Shown piece after piece: positions 1-5,901 of a stretch of DNA of 8,451 nt. The notes beneath the pieces were generated by a model. It was given only the letters and a program-made list of their open reading frames with translations, was not told the DNA's origin and did not search any database. A program made the position numbers and the translations under genes. Origin of the DNA: CAZEJK01 sp964512045 (GTDB lineage Bacteria > Acidobacteriota > Thermoanaerobaculia > Thermoanaerobaculales > Sulfomarinibacteraceae); NCBI GenBank assembly GCA_964512045.1, contig CAZEJK010000220.1, positions 1-8,451 on the forward strand, written 5' to 3'. How positions within the stretch are numbered: the first letter of the stretch is position 1; each line of letters starts with the position of its first letter.

Positions 1-72
1 GCGGGACCGGCGCCATCGGAGCATTACTTTGGTTGCGGCCCGCGGCCGCGTTGGCAGCTCACGGAGGCGCAT

Positions 73-88
73 CTTCGAAAACTCGAAG
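73..88. repeat. Small perfect inverted repeat
   Basis: The sequence CTTCGA-AAAC-TCGAAG forms a perfect 6-bp stem with a 4-base loop. It is not followed by a T-run on either strand, so it is not a convincing intrinsic terminator. It may be a chance dyad or a processing hairpin in non-coding DNA. Confidence 0.3.
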
Positions 89-328
89 CATGATCGCCGG
101 GGCCGGACGACCGGGATCCGGCTGGCCACGGAGGCTCGGGCGAGATGACGGCGCTGGCGGCGGCGGTGCGGCCGTGCTCCGTACAGTGGGCCTCCCCACA
201 GGCAGCCGGCGTGGAGGCACCGTCGCACTCAGGAGGGTACGCTTGGGCGCCGCAGCGGGTTCACGCACTGAAGCGCTCCCGTACGTCGGTGGTTTCCCTC
301 TGCGCCCTCTGCAGCAGACTCCTGTCTC

Positions 329-349
329 GAAAGCCACTGGCAGCGGCTC
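329..349 (-). terminator. Possible weak intrinsic terminator of the secreted-protein gene
   Basis: Read on the minus strand, a stem of AGCCGCT / AGTGGCT (7 bp with one G-U wobble) around a GCC loop begins 4 bases past the TAA stop at 353-355. It is followed by only a short TTTC. The position suits a terminator, but the weak U-tract makes the call tentative. Confidence 0.3.
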
Positions 350-352
350 GGC

Positions 353-2110
353 TTACCGGCGGCGCAGGTACGGCTGGCAGGTCACGTCCGAGCAGTGCAC
401 CAGCTTGAGCTCGTCGCCGGAGTCCGCGTAGTAGACGAACACCGGCAGACCGTCCGCGCCGATGGTCAGCGAGGACTCGCGGGGGCTGCCGGTGGTCGCC
501 GCGCCGTCGTTGATGATTGTGTCCGTGCAGCCCGCATCCGCGCATTGGGCAAGGTAGACCCGCGTGCCCGTGTCCCAGCCCAGCGTGAGGAGGCCCAGAC
601 CGTGCGGTCCGAGGGTGATCGACGTTCCCATGAAGTTGATGGCGCTCCCGCTGATCACGGTCTCGACCGTGGCCGCGGAGCAGGTCGACGTCGTGCAATG
701 CGCGACGCGAACAGAGCCGCTCGAGGCGCCCGCCTGATACGCCTTGACGTAGGAGATCAGGGGATTACCGTCCGCCGCCGCAGTGATCGAGGTCCACTGG
801 CCCACGTTGTCCTCCTCGCCTCCTGCGATGTCGGTGCCGTCGACAACGTTGATCATGGGGCTCGAGCAGACCATGTTGACGCACCGTGCCACCTTGAGGT
901 CTCCGTTGCTGGCGTCGTAGTAGGAGATGTAGAAGTAGTCCCTGCCGTTGCGGACAACAGAGCTGTACTGGCCGACGTCGCCGCCACTGTCCACTGTCCA
1001 GATCGAGTACCCCGAGCAGGTGGAGGTGCTACAACCAGCAGCCTTCAGATCGCCGCTGCTGGCATCGTAGTAGCTGATGAAGGCGTAGCCATCGTCGTTG
1101 ACCGTGATCGACGTCCACAGGCCCACGTCGCCGGAGCTGTCGACGGTCCTGAGGTCCGCGCTGGTACACGCCGTGTTCAGACAGTCGGCGACCTTCAGGT
1201 CGCCGTTCGTGCGGTCGTAGTAGCTGATCAGCCCGAAGCCGTCGCCCCCGATGGTGATCGAGCTGTACTCGCCGACGATCCCACCCGAGTCCAGCACCGT
1301 CCGCGTGCCGCTCGAGCAGAGCATGTCGTCACAGTGATAGACGACGAGATCACCGGTGGACGCGTTGTAGTAGCTGATGAGCGGCAGCCCGTCGAGACCG
1401 ATGATGATCGCCGGGTTGCGGCCGGTGGCGCCGCTGGTGTCGAGCACCCGATTGACATGTCCACCCATCGGCAACGCCGCGATCCGGAGCTCCGAGCCGC
1501 TCAAGGCCAGTCCGTCGCCAGCGGTGTAGTTGCCGACGTCGTCTGGTGCGCACACCCACTGCGACCCGTTCCACTTCGCGACCTGCCCTCCGGCGCAGCT
1601 CAGCCCGCCGAGGGTATCGTTGTCCTCGTCATCAGCCAGCCCCGGCGGCACGCCGGTGACTCCGGCCCATGGTGTCGACGCGCTGTGGAGCGCGTACGGC
1701 GTCGCCGTCAGCGGTTGTAATGGGCTCAGCACCGTGAACGACCCCGAGCTGCCTCCGTCACGAACGGCCACCTCGACCCACAGCGCGGCGCCATCCCAGA
1801 CGTCTCCGAAGTCCAGCTCGACCGTGAACAGCCCGTCGCTGACCGCCACGTCCTCCACCACCACCGTGCTGCCCACCTGGTTGCCGCCGCTGGCCGCGTC
1901 ATACAGCGTGAGCTGCAGATCGTACTCGCCATCCGCTGGAGCACCGCCGTCCTCGAGCTGGCCCTGGTAGGTGACCTCCGTGGTCAATGCGACCCGGCCC
2001 GCGCGCTGGTCGACCTCGCCAGGGACCTGCGCGCTCGACACAGCCGACACCGCAGCGATCGTGAGCACCACTGCAGCCTGCAGCACCACCCGTTCCATTG
2101 AACGTGCCAT
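353..2110 (-). CDS. Exported protein with seven C-x4-C propeller-like repeats
   Basis: The product is a 585-residue exported protein of unknown function. Residues 1-27 form a signal peptide: Arg-bearing N-region, hydrophobic core at about 8-24, and an AVSSA|Q cleavage site with no lipobox. Residues about 44-145 are a beta-rich domain starting EVTYQGQLEDGG and ending LTATPYALHS, a module I recognise from many environmental secreted proteins. A linker follows, with C172, W180, W185 and C187. Residues about 221-580 hold seven repeats with the pattern VDSSGDVGxxTSIT...DGxxLISYYDxxxGDLKVAxC-x4-C. The cysteine pairs are 260/265, 310/315, 360/365, 410/415, 472/477, 523/528 and 573/578. Seven units suggest a seven-bladed beta-propeller with a disulfide loop per blade (inference). 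There is no C-terminal anchor or sorting signal. The start at 2110 is chosen over one 22 codons upstream because AAGGAG lies 7 bases before it and the signal peptide then begins properly. It is divergent from the hydrogenase operon, and no functional link is evident. Confidence 0.85.
   Translation of the reverse strand: MARSMERVVLQAAVVLTIAAVSAVSSAQVPGEVDQRAGRVALTTEVTYQGQLEDGGAPADGEYDLQLTLYDAASGGNQVGSTVVVEDVAVSDGLFTVELDFGDVWDGAALWVEVAVRDGGSSGSFTVLSPLQPLTATPYALHSASTPWAGVTGVPPGLADDEDNDTLGGLSCAGGQVAKWNGSQWVCAPDDVGNYTAGDGLALSGSELRIAALPMGGHVNRVLDTSGATGRNPAIIIGLDGLPLISYYNASTGDLVVYHCDDMLCSSGTRTVLDSGGIVGEYSSITIGGDGFGLISYYDRTNGDLKVADCLNTACTSADLRTVDSSGDVGLWTSITVNDDGYAFISYYDASSGDLKAAGCSTSTCSGYSIWTVDSGGDVGQYSSVVRNGRDYFYISYYDASNGDLKVARCVNMVCSSPMINVVDGTDIAGGEEDNVGQWTSITAAADGNPLISYVKAYQAGASSGSVRVAHCTTSTCSAATVETVISGSAINFMGTSITLGPHGLGLLTLGWDTGTRVYLAQCADAGCTDTIINDGAATTGSPRESSLTIGADGLPVFVYYADSGDELKLVHCSDVTCQPYLRRR
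371..1450 (-). repeat. Seven tandem coding repeats, about 150 bp each
   Basis: The 3' two thirds of the secreted-protein gene is built of tandem units. On the plus strand the word gtagtagctgatga (ISYY on the coding strand) recurs at 1067, 1217 and 1367, with a diverged copy at 917, which is exactly 150 bp spacing. The four units from residue 221 to about 420 are the most alike. The last three (about 421-580) are diverged and have insertions, the fifth unit having the longest. This pattern fits amplification by duplication followed by divergence. Confidence 0.8.
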
Positions 2111-2117
2111 CCTTCGT

Positions 2118-2123
2118 CTCCTT
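2118..2123 (-). promoter_or_regulatory. Ribosome binding site fixing the secreted-protein start
   Basis: AAGGAG on the minus strand sits 7 bases upstream of the ATG at 2110-2108. The longer open frame begins at 2176 with an Arg-rich run and places this element inside the coding region, so the 2110 start is preferred. Confidence 0.75.
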
Positions 2124-2201
2124 CTCGTGCCACCGGAAACCCAGCTGCTGCACCCTGCGCGATGTACAACGAGCACGATCCCGAGCCGAGATCTCCGGTA
2201 C

Positions 2202-2249
2202 GATAGAATTCTAGACCGATTCGCAGAATCATTTGCGTTTTATTCTATC
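2202..2249. promoter_or_regulatory. AT-rich dyad cluster upstream of the secreted gene
   Basis: In otherwise GC-rich DNA this block has GATAGAAT (2202-2209) and its exact reverse complement ATTCTATC (2242-2249), with centres 40 bp apart. Between them lie the palindrome TAGAATTCTA (2204-2213) and the inverted repeat GATTC-GCA-GAATC (2218-2230). On the minus strand TAGAAT occurs at 2213-2208 and 2247-2242 and could serve as a -10 element for the secreted gene, but I find no good -35 for either. The spacing of close to four helical turns would suit a dimeric regulator binding two sites on one DNA face (inference). Confidence 0.4.
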
Positions 2250-2437
2250 ACTACCTAGTTCGAAGTTCGGAGCCATAGTCCCTCACGGGAGGCGCCATCC
2301 CCTCGCTCGGAAGGTCAACGTCACCACGCATCAGAGCACCAGCGCCACAGGTGGCCGCCGACGCACTGGACTGGAGGGCTGTAAATCTATCCGGAATGAC
2401 TCCGAATAGTGCCCTTGTTCAGCTCTGTGAAAGGTCT

Positions 2438-2453
2438 CGTGAAAAAAATCACT
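2438..2453 (+). promoter_or_regulatory. CRP/FNR-family binding site upstream of hoxE
   Basis: The sequence GTGA (2439-2442), six A residues (2443-2448) and TCAC (2449-2452) is a perfect dyad. It matches the core of the CRP-type consensus TGTGA-N6-TCACA, with the outer bases replaced by C and T. Its centre is at 2445.5. With the predicted start of transcription near 2485-2488 that is about -40 to -43, the class II activator position next to the -35 element. A further TGTGA half-site lies at 2426-2430. The regulator is unknown and not encoded in the window. Confidence 0.5.
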
Positions 2454-2481
2454 TGACCTGTCGTGTCACGACCTATACGCT
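2453..2481 (+). promoter_or_regulatory. Candidate promoter of the hox operon
   Basis: TTGACC (2453-2458) and TACGCT (2476-2481) are separated by 17 bp, which matches a housekeeping-sigma promoter with a TAnnnT-type -10. Predicted transcription starts near 2485-2488, giving a leader of about 42-45 nt before the hoxE ATG. An alternative -10, TATACG at 2474-2479, has a 15-bp spacer and is less well placed. Confidence 0.5.
2461..2471. promoter_or_regulatory. Palindrome in the promoter spacer
   Basis: TCGTG-T-CACGA is a perfect 5+1+5 inverted repeat between the -35 and -10 elements of the candidate hox promoter. A protein bound here would be expected to hinder RNA polymerase, so it could be an operator. 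It is short, and chance is a real alternative. Confidence 0.3.
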
Positions 2482-2492
2482 CGCACCATCGA

Positions 2493-2511
2493 CCGGCGGC
2501 ACGGCCGCCGG
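2493..2511 (+). promoter_or_regulatory. GC-only hairpin in the hoxE leader
   Basis: CCGGCGGC-ACG-GCCGCCGG is a perfect 8-bp stem made only of G-C pairs with a 3-base loop. It begins about 6-9 nt after the predicted transcription start and ends 5 nt before the AAAGGA ribosome binding site (2517-2522). No T-run follows, so it is not an intrinsic terminator. It could protect the 5' end of the long operon mRNA or tune hoxE translation (inference). Confidence 0.55.
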
Positions 2512-2529
2512 GCCAGAAAGGACGGAGCG

Positions 2530-3036
2530 ATGCACTACCTCGCGCCGCCGAAACCTCCTTCCGACGACAAGCGTTGGAAGATGGTCAACGCCACCATGCG
2601 CCGGCACGGGCACCGCCCGGACGCGCTGATCGAGACGCTGCACACGGTGCAGGAGACGTTCGGGTTTCTCGGCCCAGACGCCCTCCACTACGTGGCTGCC
2701 AGCCTTCGCGTTCCGTTGAGCCGGGTGTACGGGGTTGCCACCTTCTACCACTTCTTCTCGCTCGAGCCGCCTGGCGACCACAGCTGTATCCTGTGCACCG
2801 GAACCGCCTGCTACATCAAGGGTGTCCCCGCCATCGTCGAGGCGGTCCGGGAGCAGCTCGGTCTCGAGCTGGGACAGACGGCGTCTGACGGCTCCCTGTC
2901 ATTCCGCAGCGCCCGCTGCCTCGGAGCGTGCGGTCAGGCGCCGGTTGCAGTGGTCGACAACGAGATGGTCGGTCACCTGGACGCCGTGTCCACGGTCGAG
3001 AGCATCAGAAAGGTCATGAGCCATGGCGACAGTTGA
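2530..3036 (+). CDS. hoxE: Bidirectional hydrogenase diaphorase subunit HoxE
   Basis: HoxE is a NuoE-like electron-transfer subunit of the cytoplasmic HoxEFUYH complex, and it carries one [2Fe-2S] cluster. The protein has 168 residues, the usual length. A helical N-terminal part (about 15-75) contains the family signature LSRVYGVATFYHFF. A thioredoxin-like fold follows. The ligands are C89-x4-C94 (CTGTACYIKG) and C130-x3-C134 (CLGACGQAP). C86 is an additional nearby cysteine that I do not expect to be a ligand. The ATG at 2530 has AAAGGA 7 bases upstream. It is the first gene of the operon and its 3' end overlaps hoxF by 14 bp, consistent with coupled translation. A complex I NuoE is the alternative, but the hoxY and hoxH neighbours settle it. 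Confidence 0.93.
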   Translation: MHYLAPPKPPSDDKRWKMVNATMRRHGHRPDALIETLHTVQETFGFLGPDALHYVAASLRVPLSRVYGVATFYHFFSLEPPGDHSCILCTGTACYIKGVPAIVEAVREQLGLELGQTASDGSLSFRSARCLGACGQAPVAVVDNEMVGHLDAVSTVESIRKVMSHGDS

Positions 3037-4636
3037 CGAGATCGAGGAGATCGCCCAGGCCGAGCGCGAGCGGGTCGCCACCCACCCTCACAGGCTTCTG
3101 GTGTGCACGGCGTCCGGCTGTCCCAACGGCCAACGAGTCCGTAATGCGCTGGCAGAGGCGGTCAGCGAGACCCCACGACAGGATGAGATCGAGGTTGTCG
3201 GCGTCGGCTGCATGGGGCTGTGCGCCAAAGGCACGTTGGTCGCGGTGGAGCCGGCGCAGCTCATGTACGGCGCCGTCACCGTCGACGACGCCGCCGAGAT
3301 CGTCGCAGCGGTCGGCTCAGAGCCTGTGCAACGGCTGCTCGTCGACACCGACATCCCGTTCTTCACACGACAGCACCGGGTCGTGCTCGAAAGCTCCGGA
3401 CAGATCGACCCCGATCGGATCGAGAGCGCGATCGCGGCGGGCGGTTATGAAAGCCTGATCCGCGCGATCACGGAGATGGCGCCGTTCGCGGTGATCGACG
3501 AGATCACCCGCTCAGGGCTCCGCGGTCGCGGCGGCGGTGGCTACCCGGCCGGCCTCAAGTGGTCGACGGTGGCCAAGGCCCAGGGCGCCACCAAGTACGT
3601 TATCTGCAACGCCGACGAGGGCGATCCCGGAGCGTTCATGGACCGCTCCGTGCTCGAGTCCGACCCGCATCGGGTGCTCGAAGGAATGGCGATCGCGGCG
3701 TACGCCGTCGGCGCCAGCCGCGGGTTCATCTACGTGCGCGCGGAGTACCCGCTCGCGATCGAGCGGCTGCAGAAGGCGATCAAGCGGGCACGTCGGGTCG
3801 GGCTGCTCGGCCAGAGCATCCTCGGCACCACGTTCTCGTTCGACATCGAGGTCCGGCTCGGCGCCGGCGCGTTCGTGTGCGGCGAGGAGACCGCGCTGCT
3901 GGCGTCCATCGAAGGCCGACAAGGACAGCCGCGCCCCCGGCCGCCGTACCCGGCCGAGCTCGGCTTGTGGGACATGCCGACCCTCATCAACAACGTCGAG
4001 ACCCTCGCCAACGTGCCGGCAATCCTGCGCGACGGCGCAGAGTCGTACGCAGCCCTCGGCAGCGAGCGCTCCAAGGGCACCAAGGTGTTCGCCCTCGCCG
4101 GCAAGATCCGCAACACCGGCCTGATCGAGGTCCCGATGGGAATGACCCTCGCCGAGATCATCGACGAGATCGGCGGCGGCGTGCCCGATGGCCACACCTG
4201 TAAGGCGGTTCAGACGGGCGGCCCGTCCGGCGGCTGCATCCCGGCGGATCTGTTCGACACACCGGTGGACTACGAGAGCCTGAAGGAGCTCGGGTCGATG
4301 ATGGGCTCCGGCGGGATGATCGTCATGGACGAGACCTCGGACATGGTCGACGTAGCGCGCTTCTTCATGGAGTTCTGCATGACCGAGAGCTGCGGCAAGT
4401 GTGTGCCGTGCCGGGTCGGCACCGCCCACCTGCACCAGCTGCTGCAGCGGATCACAGACCGGGAGGCATCGCCGGAGGACCTGACGACTCTCGAGGACCT
4501 GTGCGAGATGGTGCGCGACACCTCCCTGTGTGGCCTCGGACAGTCGGCTCCAAACCCTGTTCTATCGACGCTCCGTCACTTCCACGACGAGTACGTGGAG
4601 CACGTCTCGGCCCATCCCAGCCCCGAGGAGGTGTGA
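3023..4636 (+). CDS. hoxF: Bidirectional hydrogenase diaphorase subunit HoxF (NAD/FMN binding)
   Basis: HoxF is the NuoF-like flavoprotein that exchanges electrons with NAD(H). It has 537 residues, as expected where hoxE is a separate gene. Residues about 22-100 are a thioredoxin-like [2Fe-2S] domain with C28-x4-C33 and C63-x3-C67. Residues about 160-400 are the FMN/NAD module, with GRGGGGYPAGLKW at 168-180, NADEGDPGAFMDR at 196-208 and GAGAFVCGEETALLASIEG at 280-298. The C-terminal [4Fe-4S] site uses C457, C460 and C463 (ESCGKCVPCR) plus C503 (SLCGLGQSAPNP). All ligands are present. The ATG at 3023 lies inside the end of hoxE, with AAAGG 9 bases upstream. The stop is one base before the hoxU ATG and the last codons contain hoxU's ribosome binding site. 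Confidence 0.94.
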   Translation: MATVDEIEEIAQAERERVATHPHRLLVCTASGCPNGQRVRNALAEAVSETPRQDEIEVVGVGCMGLCAKGTLVAVEPAQLMYGAVTVDDAAEIVAAVGSEPVQRLLVDTDIPFFTRQHRVVLESSGQIDPDRIESAIAAGGYESLIRAITEMAPFAVIDEITRSGLRGRGGGGYPAGLKWSTVAKAQGATKYVICNADEGDPGAFMDRSVLESDPHRVLEGMAIAAYAVGASRGFIYVRAEYPLAIERLQKAIKRARRVGLLGQSILGTTFSFDIEVRLGAGAFVCGEETALLASIEGRQGQPRPRPPYPAELGLWDMPTLINNVETLANVPAILRDGAESYAALGSERSKGTKVFALAGKIRNTGLIEVPMGMTLAEIIDEIGGGVPDGHTCKAVQTGGPSGGCIPADLFDTPVDYESLKELGSMMGSGGMIVMDETSDMVDVARFFMEFCMTESCGKCVPCRVGTAHLHQLLQRITDREASPEDLTTLEDLCEMVRDTSLCGLGQSAPNPVLSTLRHFHDEYVEHVSAHPSPEEV

Positions 4637-4637
4637 C

Positions 4638-5351
4638 ATGGCCCCGCGCATCGTCACCTTGAAGATCGACGACCGCGACATCGGCGCCCGCGACGACGAG
4701 ACCGTCCTCCAGGTGGCCCGCGAGAACGGGATCGATATCCCCACCCTCTGCTTCCTGGAGGGCCTGACTGCGGTCGGCGCCTGCCGCATGTGCCTGGTGG
4801 AGATCGCAGGCAGCTCGAAGCTGGTGCCGGCGTGCGTCACGCGAGTCGAGGAGGGGATGGTCGTCCGCACCAACACGGAGAAGCTGCAACGGTACCGACG
4901 GATGGTGCTCGAGCTGCTGTTCTCAGAACGCAACCACGTCTGCGCGGTGTGCGTGTCCAACGGCCACTGCGAGCTGCAGACGCTCGCCGCGCGCCTCGGA
5001 ATGGACCAGGTGCACGTGCCCTACCGCTACCCGCGTTTCGAGCTCGACGCGACCCATCCGCGGTTCGTCAACGACCCGAACCGGTGCATCCTGTGCAGCC
5101 GCTGCATCCGGGTCTGCGACGAGGTCGAAGGCGCCCACACCTGGGACGTCGCCGGGCGCGGCGTGGAAGCCCACGTTATCACCGACCTGGATGGGAAGTG
5201 GGGGCACTCGGAGACCTGCACGAGCTGCGGCAAGTGCGTCCAGGTCTGCCCCACCGGGGCGCTCACCGAGAAGGGGCACGCGGTTGCCGAGATGCGCAAG
5301 CAAAGCGAGTTTCTGCCGTACCTTAAAGCGATGCGCGAGGTGCACCGATGA
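4638..5351 (+). CDS. hoxU: Bidirectional hydrogenase diaphorase subunit HoxU
   Basis: HoxU is related to the N-terminal part of complex I NuoG and carries electrons between HoxF and HoxY. The protein has 237 residues. A plant-type [2Fe-2S] ferredoxin domain (about 3-78) uses C38, C49, C52 and C66. A His/Cys [4Fe-4S] site follows at H100, C102, C105 and C111, spaced H-x-C-x2-C-x5-C. Two classic [4Fe-4S] motifs lie at C150/C153/C156/C160 (CILCSRCIRVC) and C194/C197/C200/C204 (CTSCGKCVQVC). The ATG at 4638 is chosen because AGGAGG at 4626-4631 lies 6 bases upstream and the ferredoxin domain starts right after it. The frame stays open back to 4530, but that extra sequence is hoxF read in another frame. 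The stop overlaps hoxY as ATGA. Confidence 0.94.
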   Translation: MAPRIVTLKIDDRDIGARDDETVLQVARENGIDIPTLCFLEGLTAVGACRMCLVEIAGSSKLVPACVTRVEEGMVVRTNTEKLQRYRRMVLELLFSERNHVCAVCVSNGHCELQTLAARLGMDQVHVPYRYPRFELDATHPRFVNDPNRCILCSRCIRVCDEVEGAHTWDVAGRGVEAHVITDLDGKWGHSETCTSCGKCVQVCPTGALTEKGHAVAEMRKQSEFLPYLKAMREVHR

Positions 5352-5881
5352 GCGAGAAGATCCGCATGGCGACCGTCTGGCTCGATGGCTGCTCCGGCTG
5401 CCACATGAGCTTCATCGACCTCGACGAGCGCCTGCTCGAGCTGGCCGAGTCCGCCGAGCTTGTCTACAGCCCGCTGGTGGACATGAAGGAGTTCCCGGAG
5501 CACGTCGACCTGGTGCTGGTGGAAGGCGCTGTGGCAACCGACGAGGACCTCGAGAAGATCCGCATGATCCGCGGCCGGACCACCACCCTGGTATCCCTCG
5601 GCGACTGCGCGGTCACCGGCAACGTTGCGGCGCTCCGCAACCCGTTCGGAACGGAAAAGGTGTTCGAGCGGGCCTACGAGGAGCACACCGCTCCAGGCTC
5701 GCCACGTCCGTCCCAGGAGCTGCCCGTTCTCCTCGAGCGTGCCACGCCGGTACATGAGAAGGTCAGCGTCGACCTCGTCATCCCGGGCTGCCCTCCGTCC
5801 GCCGACCTGATCTGGCACGCGCTGACGGAGCTGATCGCTGGCCGCATCCCCGACATCACCGACGAGACCCGGTTCGGGTAA
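5348..5881 (+). CDS. hoxY: [NiFe] hydrogenase small subunit HoxY
   Basis: HoxY is the small subunit of the hydrogenase module and holds the [4Fe-4S] cluster proximal to the NiFe site. It has 177 residues, in the normal range for group 3d, and lacks the Tat signal and the extra cluster domain of membrane-bound uptake enzymes, so it is cytoplasmic. The four expected ligands are present: C15 and C18 (WLDGCSGCHM), C87 (SLGDCAVTGN) and C148 (VIPGCPPSAD). The start overlaps the hoxU stop as ATGA, with GAGGTG at 5337-5342 five bases upstream. The gene is followed after 20 bp by hoxH. Confidence 0.94.
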   Translation: MSEKIRMATVWLDGCSGCHMSFIDLDERLLELAESAELVYSPLVDMKEFPEHVDLVLVEGAVATDEDLEKIRMIRGRTTTLVSLGDCAVTGNVAALRNPFGTEKVFERAYEEHTAPGSPRPSQELPVLLERATPVHEKVSVDLVIPGCPPSADLIWHALTELIAGRIPDITDETRFG

Positions 5882-5901
5882 CCGGAGGCGAAGGACACAC
5901 C

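Larger units (their letters stand above)
1..352. other. Left-edge stretch with no convincing gene
   Basis: This GC-rich stretch lies beyond the 3' end of the minus-strand secreted-protein gene. Open frames exist on both strands, but their translations are low-complexity runs of Arg, Ala, Pro and Gly with no recognisable motif. None has a good ribosome binding site. I see only small dyads: CTTCGA-AAAC-TCGAAG at 73-88, TCTGC-A-GCAGA at 308-318, and a terminator-like stem at 332-348. It could be intergenic DNA or the decayed or untranslated end of a gene beyond the window. Confidence 0.6.
2111..2529. other. Divergent control region between the secreted gene and hoxE
   Basis: This 419-bp gap separates two divergent genes. 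From left to right it holds the secreted gene's Shine-Dalgarno, an AT-rich block with dyads (2202-2249), about 130 bases in which I see nothing notable (2260-2389), and then the candidate hox regulatory elements (2426-2511): a CRP/FNR-type site, a promoter with a palindrome in its spacer, and a leader hairpin. The two control clusters are about 200 bp apart, so the genes may be regulated separately. Confidence 0.7.

Noticed and set aside
395..1720. 441-codon plus-strand open frame opposite the secreted-protein gene
   Set aside because: It lies antisense to a gene with a signal peptide, a good ribosome binding site and clear repeats. Its translation has no motif and is rich in Ala, Arg, Val and Asp, as expected from a shadow frame in GC-rich DNA.
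2111..2176. Upstream start giving the secreted protein 22 more residues
   Set aside because: The extra residues include a run of five Arg and would bury the signal peptide. The AAGGAG 7 bases before 2110 supports the shorter form.
2313..2318. TTGACC on the minus strand as a -35 for the secreted gene
   Set aside because: No TAnnnT-like -10 lies 16-19 bp downstream on that strand, where the sequence is GC-only.
3512..4435. 307-codon minus-strand open frame opposite hoxF
   Set aside because: It is a shadow of hoxF, whose motifs and ligands are fully accounted for. The antisense translation shows no recognisable domain.
4530..4637. Upstream start giving HoxU 36 more residues
   Set aside because: The extra segment is hoxF read in another frame. 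The AGGAGG at 4626-4631 and the ferredoxin domain start support 4638.
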